Notes: generated by a model not told the origin, from the sequence alone. Counted from the stretch's first letter, positions 1 through 5,258 are shown. The stretch: DNA of 5,311 nt from Spirochaetaceae bacterium (GCA_031278575.1 JAITKD010000161.1:1-5311); one strand, 5' to 3'. Program-made: numbers and translations.

Positions 1-13
1 TTGATTTTAACAC
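1..13 (-). CDS. First codons of a gene leaving the window (partial, unknown product)
   Basis: Read on the minus strand, a GTG codon at 13-11 is followed by TTA AAA TCA and then the window edge. It sits 8 bases after a perfect AAAGGAG ribosome binding site (28-22). An ATG at 21-19 is closer to that site but runs into a stop after four codons, so GTG is the better start. Only four codons are visible and the product cannot be named. It would be transcribed in the same direction as the methyltransferase, but about 250 bases and a separate promoter lie between them. Confidence 0.4.
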
Positions 14-21
14 TTGTTCAT

Positions 22-28
22 CTCCTTT
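22..28 (-). promoter_or_regulatory. Ribosome binding site AAAGGAG
   Basis: On the minus strand the sequence AAAGGAG is a near-perfect Shine-Dalgarno site, 8 bases before the GTG at 13-11. It is the main evidence that a gene begins at the left edge of the window. Confidence 0.5.
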
Positions 29-34
29 AATATT

Positions 35-63
35 AATATATATAAGAAAAACAACAAAATCAA
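35..63 (-). promoter_or_regulatory. Sigma-70-like promoter for the leftward gene
   Basis: On the minus strand TTGATT (63-58) is separated by 17 bases from TATATT (40-35), close to the sigma-70 consensus with ideal spacing. The upstream DNA (64-120) is almost pure A/T, as in UP elements. Overlapping alternatives such as TTGTTG with TATATA exist. The predicted transcript would start near base 28, giving a very short leader that begins at the ribosome binding site, so one of the overlapping alternatives may be the real one. In DNA this AT-rich such matches arise easily by chance. Confidence 0.4.
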
Positions 64-163
64 CAAAAAAGTAAATTTTTAAAAGAAAAAACGAAAAAAA
101 ATCAAAAAAATAGAAAAAAAAGGGGATGGGGGCTTGACTCACAAACGAAAAATCCTTTTTTCT
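64..163. other. A-rich intergenic spacer with no gene
   Basis: This stretch is dominated by runs of A on the plus strand, interrupted by a G-rich patch at 121-132. It has no open frame with a ribosome binding site on either strand. It may act as an UP element or bent DNA for the leftward promoter, but the sequence alone does not prove that. The sharp change in base composition at about 164 marks the edge of the inverted-repeat element that follows. Confidence 0.5.
128..153 (+). repeat. Degenerate copy of the GGGGGCTAAACTTGACCC-type repeat
   Basis: GGGGGCTTGACTCACAAA at 128-145 followed by CGAAAAAT resembles GGGGGCTAAACTTGACCC plus ACAAAAATTT at 1508-1535. The difference is mainly a missing TAAA, one C-to-T change and a short insertion. 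It lacks the C-run arm that makes the hairpin in the other two copies, so this is the weakest member and could be a chance resemblance. Confidence 0.3.
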
Positions 164-269
164 ATTGAGGCTGTTCCAAAGCCCGGTTGGCGCGAACCTC
201 CGGTTCGACGGGGACGGCGCTAAATCTACGGCCGCTCTCCCAAAGCTGAAGTTTTGGGAAAGCCTCATT
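164..269. repeat. Small MITE-like element with terminal inverted repeats
   Basis: The left end (164-181) contains TGAGGCTGTTCCAAAG and the right end (252-269) read in reverse complement contains TGAGGCTTTCCCAAAA. They match at 14 of 18 positions. The inside is GC-rich, unlike the A-rich DNA to the left, and contains a small perfect hairpin CGAACC-TCC-GGTTCG (194-208). Length, composition and terminal repeats fit a non-autonomous insertion or extragenic palindromic repeat. No transposase is encoded, and no target duplication is obvious. The methyltransferase stop codon TGA (267-265) lies in the right repeat, so insertion may have reset the end of that gene. Confidence 0.5.
235..262 (-). repeat. 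Hairpin directly after the methyltransferase stop
   Basis: Arms at 235-244 and 253-262 (CTCTCCCAAA and TTTGGGAAAG on the plus strand) pair over ten bases with one G-U wobble and an 8-base loop. It begins two bases after the stop codon of the minus-strand methyltransferase. No T-run follows on the minus strand, so it is not a standard intrinsic terminator. It may protect the 3' end of the mRNA, and it forms the right part of the inverted-repeat element. Confidence 0.45.
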
Positions 270-1449
270 TTTCTACTATATATAAATACTCTTTTACGTG
301 AATGTCCCGGTTCCGCAGATTGCGGCTCCCCCGGAAGGCGTTGTAGGGGGTTTCCAGAACCTCCACCTTTCCGGCCCCGCGGAGGATCCCCTCCATGTCC
401 TCCCGGCTGATAAACCCCTCGGAATTAAAGGAAATGATGATGAATTTGGCCCGGATATTCCCCGCGAGATCCGCCAGGGCCCGGGGGGCGTCCCGTTTGC
501 GGTTGTAGGCGGACCGGTTCCATTCCCGGGGGATCCCCGACACCGGGCTTATCCGGGACGGGCGCTGATAATTGAGGATCAGGTTAAGCATGAAGTAGTT
601 GGAACCGAAGGGATGCTGATTATAGTGGGGGTCCAGATAGGCGGCGTCCACCTCCGGCGCTTCCCGGATAAGCCGGTTGGCGTCTTCCCGGTAAATACGG
701 ACGGGGCACTCAAAATTACTGAACACCGGAAAGGGCAGTTCAATATCCCCCCGGATCCGGCTGAGGGCCGCTTTCCCGGAGCCGCCGAAACACCCCCGGC
801 CGGTCCCGCGGTCCTTGTAAAATCCCTTGAAGACCCCCGCGGTGTTGGCATGAACCGAAGCCTCCGCCAAAAGGGGGGCCAGAAAAAAGGGGCGCAGGGC
901 CTCGTCCAGTTCCTCAATGTATTGCCGGGCCGTATCCAGGTACCGGGCGTTGCGGGGGGTGTAAAAAACCCGGTCCCGGTCCCCGATGGCCGAATCGTCC
1001 CGGGGGGCGTAGAGTTCCGCGATAAAGCCCTCCCGCAGGGGCTCTTCCCCCAGCCGGGCGCGGAGCTCCCCGTAAGCCCGCCGGAGGGCCCCCATATCCA
1101 GTTCCGAGGGGTTGGCCAGGTAACAGCGGTTGATCGTCTCCGCGTAGGCTTCCCGGTCGTTGGCGAGGAGCAGTTCCCCGTGGGCCTTAAAAAACCGGGC
1201 CGTTATCCCGGAACCGCTGAACAGGTCGAACAGGGAGAGTTTTTTTTTGTTGAGCCGGGCCTTGACCCGCTCCAGGGCCCCGCCGATAAAGGGGAGGAGG
1301 CTCCGCTTGTTCCCGATATAGGTGATGAGCTGCCGGGTAAGGTAGTCTTTGTTTTCCCCCAAAGGGCCGTCTCCGGCGTTATCCGCCTCCTGACCCCCCG
1401 CCCCCCCGCTAAAGGGGGCGTAGCGGGTTTCTTGTCCGGTATTCTTCAA
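265..1449 (-). CDS. D12-class adenine-specific DNA methyltransferase (probable orphan)
   Basis: The product of up to 394 residues should transfer a methyl group from S-adenosylmethionine to the N6 of adenine in a specific DNA site. Seen in the sequence: YIGNKR (44-49), typical of the N-terminal motif of D12/Dam-like enzymes; DLFSGSG (75-81), the AdoMet-binding motif I; NDRE (97-100); the catalytic region YLDPHYNQHPFGSNYF (271-286); and SFNSEGFIS (340-348), like the late motif of this family. The catalytic tetrad is normally DPPY. Here it is DPHY, through a CCC-to-CAC type change at 627-625. The TTG start at 1449 has GGGAG seven bases upstream. A second TTG at 1362 with GGAG eight bases upstream gives 365 residues and removes a Gly/Ala-rich, non-conserved N-terminus, so it is a serious alternative. 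No restriction endonuclease is visible nearby. Recognition site unknown. Family assignment is firm, activity is not. Confidence 0.88.
   Translation of the reverse strand: MKNTGQETRYAPFSGGAGGQEADNAGDGPLGENKDYLTRQLITYIGNKRSLLPFIGGALERVKARLNKKKLSLFDLFSGSGITARFFKAHGELLLANDREAYAETINRCYLANPSELDMGALRRAYGELRARLGEEPLREGFIAELYAPRDDSAIGDRDRVFYTPRNARYLDTARQYIEELDEALRPFFLAPLLAEASVHANTAGVFKGFYKDRGTGRGCFGGSGKAALSRIRGDIELPFPVFSNFECPVRIYREDANRLIREAPEVDAAYLDPHYNQHPFGSNYFMLNLILNYQRPSRISPVSGIPREWNRSAYNRKRDAPRALADLAGNIRAKFIIISFNSEGFISREDMEGILRGAGKVEVLETPYNAFRGSRNLRNRDIHVKEYLYIVEK
1405..1427. repeat. Hairpin CCCGCTA/TAGCGGG in the 5' end of the methyltransferase frame
   Basis: CCCGCTA (1405-1411) and TAGCGGG (1421-1427) are perfect inverted repeats with a 9-base loop. 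The neighbouring C6 and C7 runs (1394-1399, 1401-1407) and the AAAGGGGG core resemble the intergenic hairpins at 1500-1512. This suggests that the first ~29 codons of the 1449 frame are repeat-derived rather than conserved enzyme sequence. Confidence 0.4.
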
Positions 1450-1456
1450 AAAAAGG

Positions 1457-1461
1457 CTCCC
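1457..1461 (-). promoter_or_regulatory. Ribosome binding site GGGAG for the TTG start at 1449
   Basis: Minus-strand GGGAG lies seven bases (CCTTTTT) before the TTG at 1449-1447. The competing internal start TTG 1362-1360 has GGAG at 1374-1371 with an 8-base spacer. The two sites are of similar quality, so the start remains undecided between them. Confidence 0.4.
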
Positions 1462-1470
1462 GGCCGGTTG

Positions 1471-1489
1471 AAAAAGGCCCCGGAGGGGC
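1471..1489 (-). terminator. Weak intrinsic terminator-like hairpin, minus strand
   Basis: On the minus strand GCCCC-TCC-GGGGC (1489-1477) is a five-pair all-GC stem with a 3-base loop, followed by C and five T (1475-1471). It is placed to stop leftward transcripts before the methyltransferase ribosome binding site, or to act as an attenuator in its leader. The stem and the T-run are both short, so this is only a candidate. Confidence 0.3.
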
Positions 1490-1498
1490 GGTGAAGCC

Positions 1499-1545
1499 CC
1501 CCCCTTTGGGGGCTAAACTTGACCCACAAAAATTTCAAAGGGGGG
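1499..1545 (+). repeat. Intergenic palindromic repeat with CTAAACTTGACCC core (copy A)
   Basis: Three layers overlap. A tight hairpin CCCCC-TTT-GGGGG lies at 1500-1512. The core CTAAACTTGACCC (1513-1525) follows it. A wider perfect inverted repeat joins CCCCCCTTTG (1499-1508) to CAAAGGGGGG (1536-1545). The hairpin plus core reappears on the minus strand at 2275-2251 with only small changes, so this is a dispersed repeat and not just local structure. It lies between the divergent methyltransferase and RAYT genes. Confidence 0.55.
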
Positions 1546-1560
1546 TTAGTGGAATTTGTC

Positions 1561-1578
1561 CGGAAATTGAAATTTCCG
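1561..1578. promoter_or_regulatory. Perfect 18 bp palindrome, candidate operator
   Basis: CGGAAATT-GA-AATTTCCG is a perfect inverted repeat with eight-base arms and a 2-base centre, 46 bases before the RAYT start and in the region shared with the divergent methyltransferase. Symmetric AT-centred sites of this size are typical of dimeric repressor binding. No repressor gene is in the window, so the regulator is unknown. It could instead be part of the repeat cluster. Confidence 0.35.
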
Positions 1579-1619
1579 AGCCTTTTACTAAAGCAAAACG
1601 GCCGGTCAAGCGCATATAT

Positions 1620-1647
1620 TCTATATGAGATCATTACGGATACTCAA
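1620..1647 (-). promoter_or_regulatory. Possible minus-strand promoter for the methyltransferase
   Basis: On the minus strand TTGAGT (1647-1642) is followed after 16 bases by TATAGA (1625-1620). This would give a leader of about 160 bases that crosses the palindrome, copy A of the repeat and the terminator-like hairpin before the TTG at 1449. The element overlaps the start codon of the RAYT gene on the other strand. The match is moderate and no better candidate was found closer to the gene. Confidence 0.22.
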
Positions 1648-2035
1648 ACAAGGGGTGTGGTACGAAATCCGTACCCGCGTCAACAACCGGGAACCGCTGT
1701 TCCGTCAGGGGACCGGCGCCGCGGGGTCTGTCCCCAATAAGGCCCTGGCGCTGTTCGCCAAGGTGTTCCGGCAGACGAAACTGCGGTTTGTCTTCGAGGT
1801 TCGCGGGCTGTGTTTGGCGGACGACTGGCTCACGTTTTATATCAAGCCCGCGGACGGGCTGGAACTTCCGGCTATCATGCAGTGGCTGAAACAGGTGTTT
1901 GCCCAACGGTACAACCGGGCGGAAGGCCGGATCGGGCATATCTGGGGAGACCGGTATGGGTCGTGGATACTGGAGGGGGAGCCGCCGCTGGAGGAGCGCG
2001 GAGCGGGGCGGGGGAATTCGGACACCGGGGTCTGA
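1625..2035 (+). CDS. RAYT-like (REP-associated, Y1/IS200-family) transposase protein lacking the HUH motif
   Basis: A protein of 136 residues. The opening (KQGVWYEIRTRVNNREPLF, 8-26), the helix IMQWLKQVFAQRYNR (84-98) and GHIWGDRY (104-111) follow the layout of Y1 transposases of the REP-associated type, which nick single-stranded DNA at palindromes with one tyrosine and a metal held by His-hydrophobic-His. Tyr96 in RYNR is the likely position of the catalytic tyrosine. Where the HUH motif should be, the sequence reads LADDWLTFYIKP (64-75), so Trp68 and Thr70 replace both histidines. Normal nicking is therefore unlikely. The last ~20 residues are low-complexity, and the stop lies in a GGGGTCTGACCC palindrome. 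There is no clear ribosome binding site, although TATATT (1615-1620) could be a -10 box. It could be a decayed transposase or a protein kept as a DNA binder. It is divergent from the methyltransferase and convergent with smc. Confidence 0.7.
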   Translation: MRSLRILKQGVWYEIRTRVNNREPLFRQGTGAAGSVPNKALALFAKVFRQTKLRFVFEVRGLCLADDWLTFYIKPADGLELPAIMQWLKQVFAQRYNRAEGRIGHIWGDRYGSWILEGEPPLEERGAGRGNSDTGV

Positions 2036-2084
2036 CCCTGGTATAGGGATGCGGACAGCGGGGGCAGACCCCGGCATGGGGAAA
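2019..2084. repeat. Two-copy 33 bp tandem repeat containing REP-like palindromes
   Basis: Unit 1 (2019-2051) and unit 2 (2052-2084) both start with CGGACA and match at 25 of 33 positions. Unit 1 holds the near-perfect palindrome CCGGGGTC-T-GACCCTGG, and unit 2 holds the related GGGGGCAGACCCCGG. GGGGTCTGACCC-type palindromes beside a RAYT-family gene fit the known association of these proteins with REP sequences. The first palindrome contains the RAYT stop codon (2033-2035). Confidence 0.6.
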
Positions 2085-2240
2085 CGGCGATCCAAACCGC
2101 TTTTCCCCTCATATTCCCCCTTCCCCCCGTCCCCGCGCCCGGATAAACGGCGCCAATCCGCCTTTGATGCCGTATCAGCCTTCTTTTTCACCCCAAGCCG
2201 AAAACTCCCCGGGGAAAGGTCTGTCCTGAAACCGGGAAAA
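2085..2240. other. Intergenic DNA between RAYT and smc, no gene supported
   Basis: This pyrimidine-rich (plus strand) GC-rich stretch has no frame with a ribosome binding site and recognisable protein. A minus-strand frame begins at 2293, overlapping the smc stop codon, and stays open across here, but its product is low-complexity and continues antisense to the RAYT gene. A short palindrome TCCCCGGGGA (2206-2215) is present. It could be decayed coding DNA downstream of smc or repeat-island filler. Confidence 0.4.
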
Positions 2241-2275
2241 CCTGAATTGCGGGTCACGTTTAGCCCTTTTGGGGC
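2241..2275 (-). repeat. Intergenic repeat with CTAAACGTGACCC core (copy B)
   Basis: On the minus strand GCCCC-AAAA-GGGC (2275-2263) forms a small hairpin. It runs into CTAAACGTGACCC (2263-2251), which matches the core at 1513-1525 in 12 of 13 bases, then GCAATTCAGG. It begins seven bases after the smc stop codon and so lies in the smc 3' untranslated region. No T-run follows, so it is not a standard terminator. Confidence 0.5.
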
Positions 2276-2282
2276 GGGGGCC

Positions 2283-5252
2283 TCACGCTTCATTCCGTAC
2301 TCCTATTTGTGATTTTATGGGCCGCAGTTCCGCATCGCTTACCAGGGCGGGATCGTTGACGCCCGCGGGGAGTTCCCGGCCTTCCTCGGGTTCCACCTCC
2401 TCCTGCTCAAAGCCGTCCCCGGCGGCCGGAGTTTCCGGGACGGAACCGGCCCCGTCGCTTTCGATCCGTACCGCAATGACCTTGGTTATCCCCGATTCTT
2501 CCATGGTTACGCCGATGAGGGTTCCCGCGCCGGCAACGGTTTTTTTGTTATGGGTAATGACGATGAACTGGCTGGTCCGGCTAAATTCCCGCAGGAGCTG
2601 GATAAAACGGCCCACATTCTGCTCGTCCAGGGCCGCGTCTATTTCGTCCAGGAGGCAGAAGGGGGAGGGTTTTACCATATAGGTGGCAAAAAGCAGGGCC
2701 ACGGCGGTCATGGAGCGTTCCCCCCCCGAAAGGAGGTTGATGTTTTCGAGTTTTTTGCCCGGGGGCTGGGCGTAAATTTCGATCCCCGATTCCAGCACAT
2801 GGTTGGGGTCCAGGAGCCGCAGGGCCGCCTTGCCCCCCCCAAAGAGCCGGCGGAACATATTGTGGAAATTCGTCTTGATTTTGTTGTAGGTGGCCATGAA
2901 CATATCCGAGGATTCCGCCCGGATTTCCGCGGTGATCCGTTCCAGGTCCTCCCTGGCCTTGGTGAGGTCGTTCAACTGGTTGGTTAAAAAGTCGTAGCGT
3001 TCCTTGGTTTCGGCAAATTCCTCCGGGGCCATGAGGTTTACCGCCCCCAGATCCCGCAGTTCTCCCCGGACCTGGCCCAGTTTCTCCCGGAATTCCGCCG
3101 CCGGGGCGGAGATGGTAAAGATCCGCTCCTCGAATTCCATAAGGTCCCGGGAATGGGTTTCCCGGAAGTTGTCCTGAATGTTTTTTATTTCCGTTTCCGA
3201 CTGAACCAGTTCGAGGTGGATTTTTTCCAGGTTTTCCTGGACCTTGGCCAGTTGGGCCATCCGCTTTTTGATGGTTTCCTGTTTGCCCGCCACGTCTCCG
3301 TTCCGGCGGGTTATGTCCTTTTCCAGGGCCTCCAGGCCGGCGGTTAACTGAATGCCCCGGCGTTCCATTTCGGCGATCTCCGTTTCGGTATCGGAGATCC
3401 GTTCCCCTATTTCGTCAAACCGTTTGCGGTCCAGGAACAGTTCGTCCCGCAGGTTTTTGAGGAGCGCCTCCTGGCCGGCGAGCTCCCGGCGGATCAGCCG
3501 GGCCTGCTCCTCCGCGGCCTGGGCCTGGGTGGTCATCCGCATCCGGCTTACCCGGAGTTCCTCAAGGGTGGCCCGGTATTCGTTGATTTTGCCGCCCAGG
3601 TCCTCGTTTTCCCGGCGCAGGGCGGCGATCCGCTCCCGCCGGCCCCCGGCGTCCTCTTTGGCGGAACGGATCTTCCCGTCCAGGGCCCGTTTTTTGGTGA
3701 TGATCCCCTCCGGGGCAAGGAACTCGTCGATAAAGGCGGGGGTGCTTTTCCGGTAGGCCGCAAAGAGGGCGCGGGCCTTTTCGGACAGGCCCGCCGCATC
3801 GGAGAGGGCGGCGGCCAGGCTTTCGGCGATGCGCCGCAGATCCCCCGGCGGGGGGCCGCCGGAATCCGCCCGGCCGGCGGCGTCCCCCAGGTCCCGGAGC
3901 AGGGCCTCCCTTCCCGCGAGGAGGGTCTTGAGGCGCCCCAGGGCTTCGTCCAGGGCGGCCTCGGCCTTCCGGCGTTCCGCGGCGGAATACCCCGCTTCCC
4001 GGAGCCCCGAATCCAGGGCCGCCACGATGTCGTCGGTGATCCCCTCCAGCTCCTTTTCGTACTCCCCCTGTTCCTGTTCCAGCCGCAGGATCCCCTCCTC
4101 GTTCCCCTTGACCGCGGCGTCATTTTCTCCGATCCGGGAAGCGGCAAGCCGGATGTTTTCCTCAAAGGAGGCGATGTTCGCTTCGATGTCCCGGACTTTT
4201 TTCTGAAGGTCCCGGACCACTCCGTCCTGCTCCCCGGCGTCTTCCGCGAGTTCCTCGATCTTGCCGGTTATGACCCGTTCCCGGCCTTCGTTCTGGGCGA
4301 TTTTGGCCTTGCTTTCGGACCGTTGTTCCCCCAGGAGCCGGGCTTCTTTTTCCTTGGCGTTCTTTTCCACCGCCAGGCCGTAGATGTTTTTTTGATATTC
4401 GATGAGTTTTTCTTCCATGGAGTTTACCACGTCCATGTTTTCTTCCAGGGATCTCGTGATGGCGTCCATCTCCGCCCGGATGGCGTCCCGTTCTTTGGTT
4501 TTCTTTTCCAGCGCCTCTATCCGCTCGTCCCGGTCGTATTTAAACTGTTTGAGCCGCAGGAGCTGAATGTCCAACTCATATTGAAAAACCATCTCCCGCA
4601 GGGACCGGTATTTCAGGGTTTTGTCCGCCTGAACCTTGAGGGTGTCGTAGGAACGTTTCACTTCCCCTAAAATGCCCTCAACCTGGCGCATATTTTCCTC
4701 GGTTTTGACCAGTTTCCGTTCCGCCTCGGCGCTTTTTACCTTAAACCGGGTGATTCCCGCGGCCTCTTCAAACAAATACCGCCGTTCATCAGGCTTGGAT
4801 GACAAAATCTGGTCGATTTTACCCTGTTCCATCACCGAATAGGCCGCCTTGCCCACCCCGGTATCCCAAAAAAGCTCCCGGACCTCCTTGAGGCGCACCG
4901 GCTGGGAGTTGATGTAATATTCGCTTTCGCCGGACCGGTATAACCGCCGCTTGATCTGAACCTCGCTCACCTCCAGGGGGAGCAGCCCCGCCTCATTCGC
5001 CAGGGTCAGGGTTACTTCCGCCACGTTCAGGGGTTTGCGGTTTTCGGTGCCGTTGAAGATCACGTCCTCCATTTTTTCCGCCCGCATGGCCCGGGACGCC
5101 TGTTCCCCCAGCACCCACTTTATCGCATCCACCACGTTGGACTTTCCGCAGCCGTTGGGCCCCAAAAGCGCGGTGATCCCGTCGGCAAATTCCACCCGGG
5201 TCCTGTCGGCAAAGGACTTAAAACCAAATATTTCAAGATTTTTCAGAAACAA
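2283..5252 (-). CDS. smc: SMC chromosome condensation/segregation ATPase, short form without a recognisable hinge
   Basis: SMC forms the ATP-driven coiled-coil core of bacterial condensin with ScpA and ScpB, organising and separating the chromosome on the nucleoid. Numbered from the TTG start (989 residues): FLKNLEIFGFKSF opens the head; Walker A GPNGCGKS is at 31-38; a coiled coil runs from about 166 to 460; a Gly/Pro/Ala-rich centre spans about 459-541; a second coil follows to about 730; then LGAVNL (736-741), the ABC signature LSGGER (841-846), Walker B FCLLDE (865-870), the D-loop ALDEQN (874-879) and the switch ITH (899-901). An acidic tail (about 932-989) follows. The family usually has about 1150-1200 residues; the loss is in the middle, where the hinge is expected. 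In-frame ATG codons at 5309 and 5285 lack a ribosome binding site. TTG 5252 has GGAG six bases upstream and gives M-FLK as in other SMCs. ATPase function seems intact. Confidence 0.93.
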   Translation of the reverse strand: MFLKNLEIFGFKSFADRTRVEFADGITALLGPNGCGKSNVVDAIKWVLGEQASRAMRAEKMEDVIFNGTENRKPLNVAEVTLTLANEAGLLPLEVSEVQIKRRLYRSGESEYYINSQPVRLKEVRELFWDTGVGKAAYSVMEQGKIDQILSSKPDERRYLFEEAAGITRFKVKSAEAERKLVKTEENMRQVEGILGEVKRSYDTLKVQADKTLKYRSLREMVFQYELDIQLLRLKQFKYDRDERIEALEKKTKERDAIRAEMDAITRSLEENMDVVNSMEEKLIEYQKNIYGLAVEKNAKEKEARLLGEQRSESKAKIAQNEGRERVITGKIEELAEDAGEQDGVVRDLQKKVRDIEANIASFEENIRLAASRIGENDAAVKGNEEGILRLEQEQGEYEKELEGITDDIVAALDSGLREAGYSAAERRKAEAALDEALGRLKTLLAGREALLRDLGDAAGRADSGGPPPGDLRRIAESLAAALSDAAGLSEKARALFAAYRKSTPAFIDEFLAPEGIITKKRALDGKIRSAKEDAGGRRERIAALRRENEDLGGKINEYRATLEELRVSRMRMTTQAQAAEEQARLIRRELAGQEALLKNLRDELFLDRKRFDEIGERISDTETEIAEMERRGIQLTAGLEALEKDITRRNGDVAGKQETIKKRMAQLAKVQENLEKIHLELVQSETEIKNIQDNFRETHSRDLMEFEERIFTISAPAAEFREKLGQVRGELRDLGAVNLMAPEEFAETKERYDFLTNQLNDLTKAREDLERITAEIRAESSDMFMATYNKIKTNFHNMFRRLFGGGKAALRLLDPNHVLESGIEIYAQPPGKKLENINLLSGGERSMTAVALLFATYMVKPSPFCLLDEIDAALDEQNVGRFIQLLREFSRTSQFIVITHNKKTVAGAGTLIGVTMEESGITKVIAVRIESDGAGSVPETPAAGDGFEQEEVEPEEGRELPAGVNDPALVSDAELRPIKSQIGVRNEA

Positions 5253-5258
5253 GGGCAA

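Noticed and set aside
235..262. Intrinsic terminator for the methyltransferase
   Set aside because: The stem is good, but no T-run follows on the minus strand, so it is listed as a hairpin only.
298..1494. Long plus-strand open frame (398 codons) across the methyltransferase gene
   Set aside because: It is the antisense shadow of the methyltransferase, kept open by GC-rich codon use. It matches no family I recognise, while the minus strand shows all methyltransferase motifs.
1519..1524. TTGACC as a -35 box for the RAYT gene
   Set aside because: No -10-like sequence occurs 16-18 bases downstream (the site reads GGGGTT), and the hexamer belongs to the dispersed repeat core.
1634..2293. Minus-strand frame of 219 codons starting inside the end of smc
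   Set aside because: The start overlaps the smc stop as a coupled gene might, but the product is Pro/Arg/Gly-rich and runs antisense through the RAYT gene and the tandem repeat. At most it marks decayed DNA after smc.
1899..2312. Plus-strand frame overlapping the RAYT 3' end and the smc stop
   Set aside because: Its RTPGSDPG repeats are simply the translation of the 33 bp tandem repeat in another frame. There is no ribosome binding site or known domain.
3548..4206. Open frames in other frames across the central smc coiled coil (both strands)
   Set aside because: Low-complexity Arg/Pro/Ser-rich translations typical of shadows of GC-rich coding DNA.
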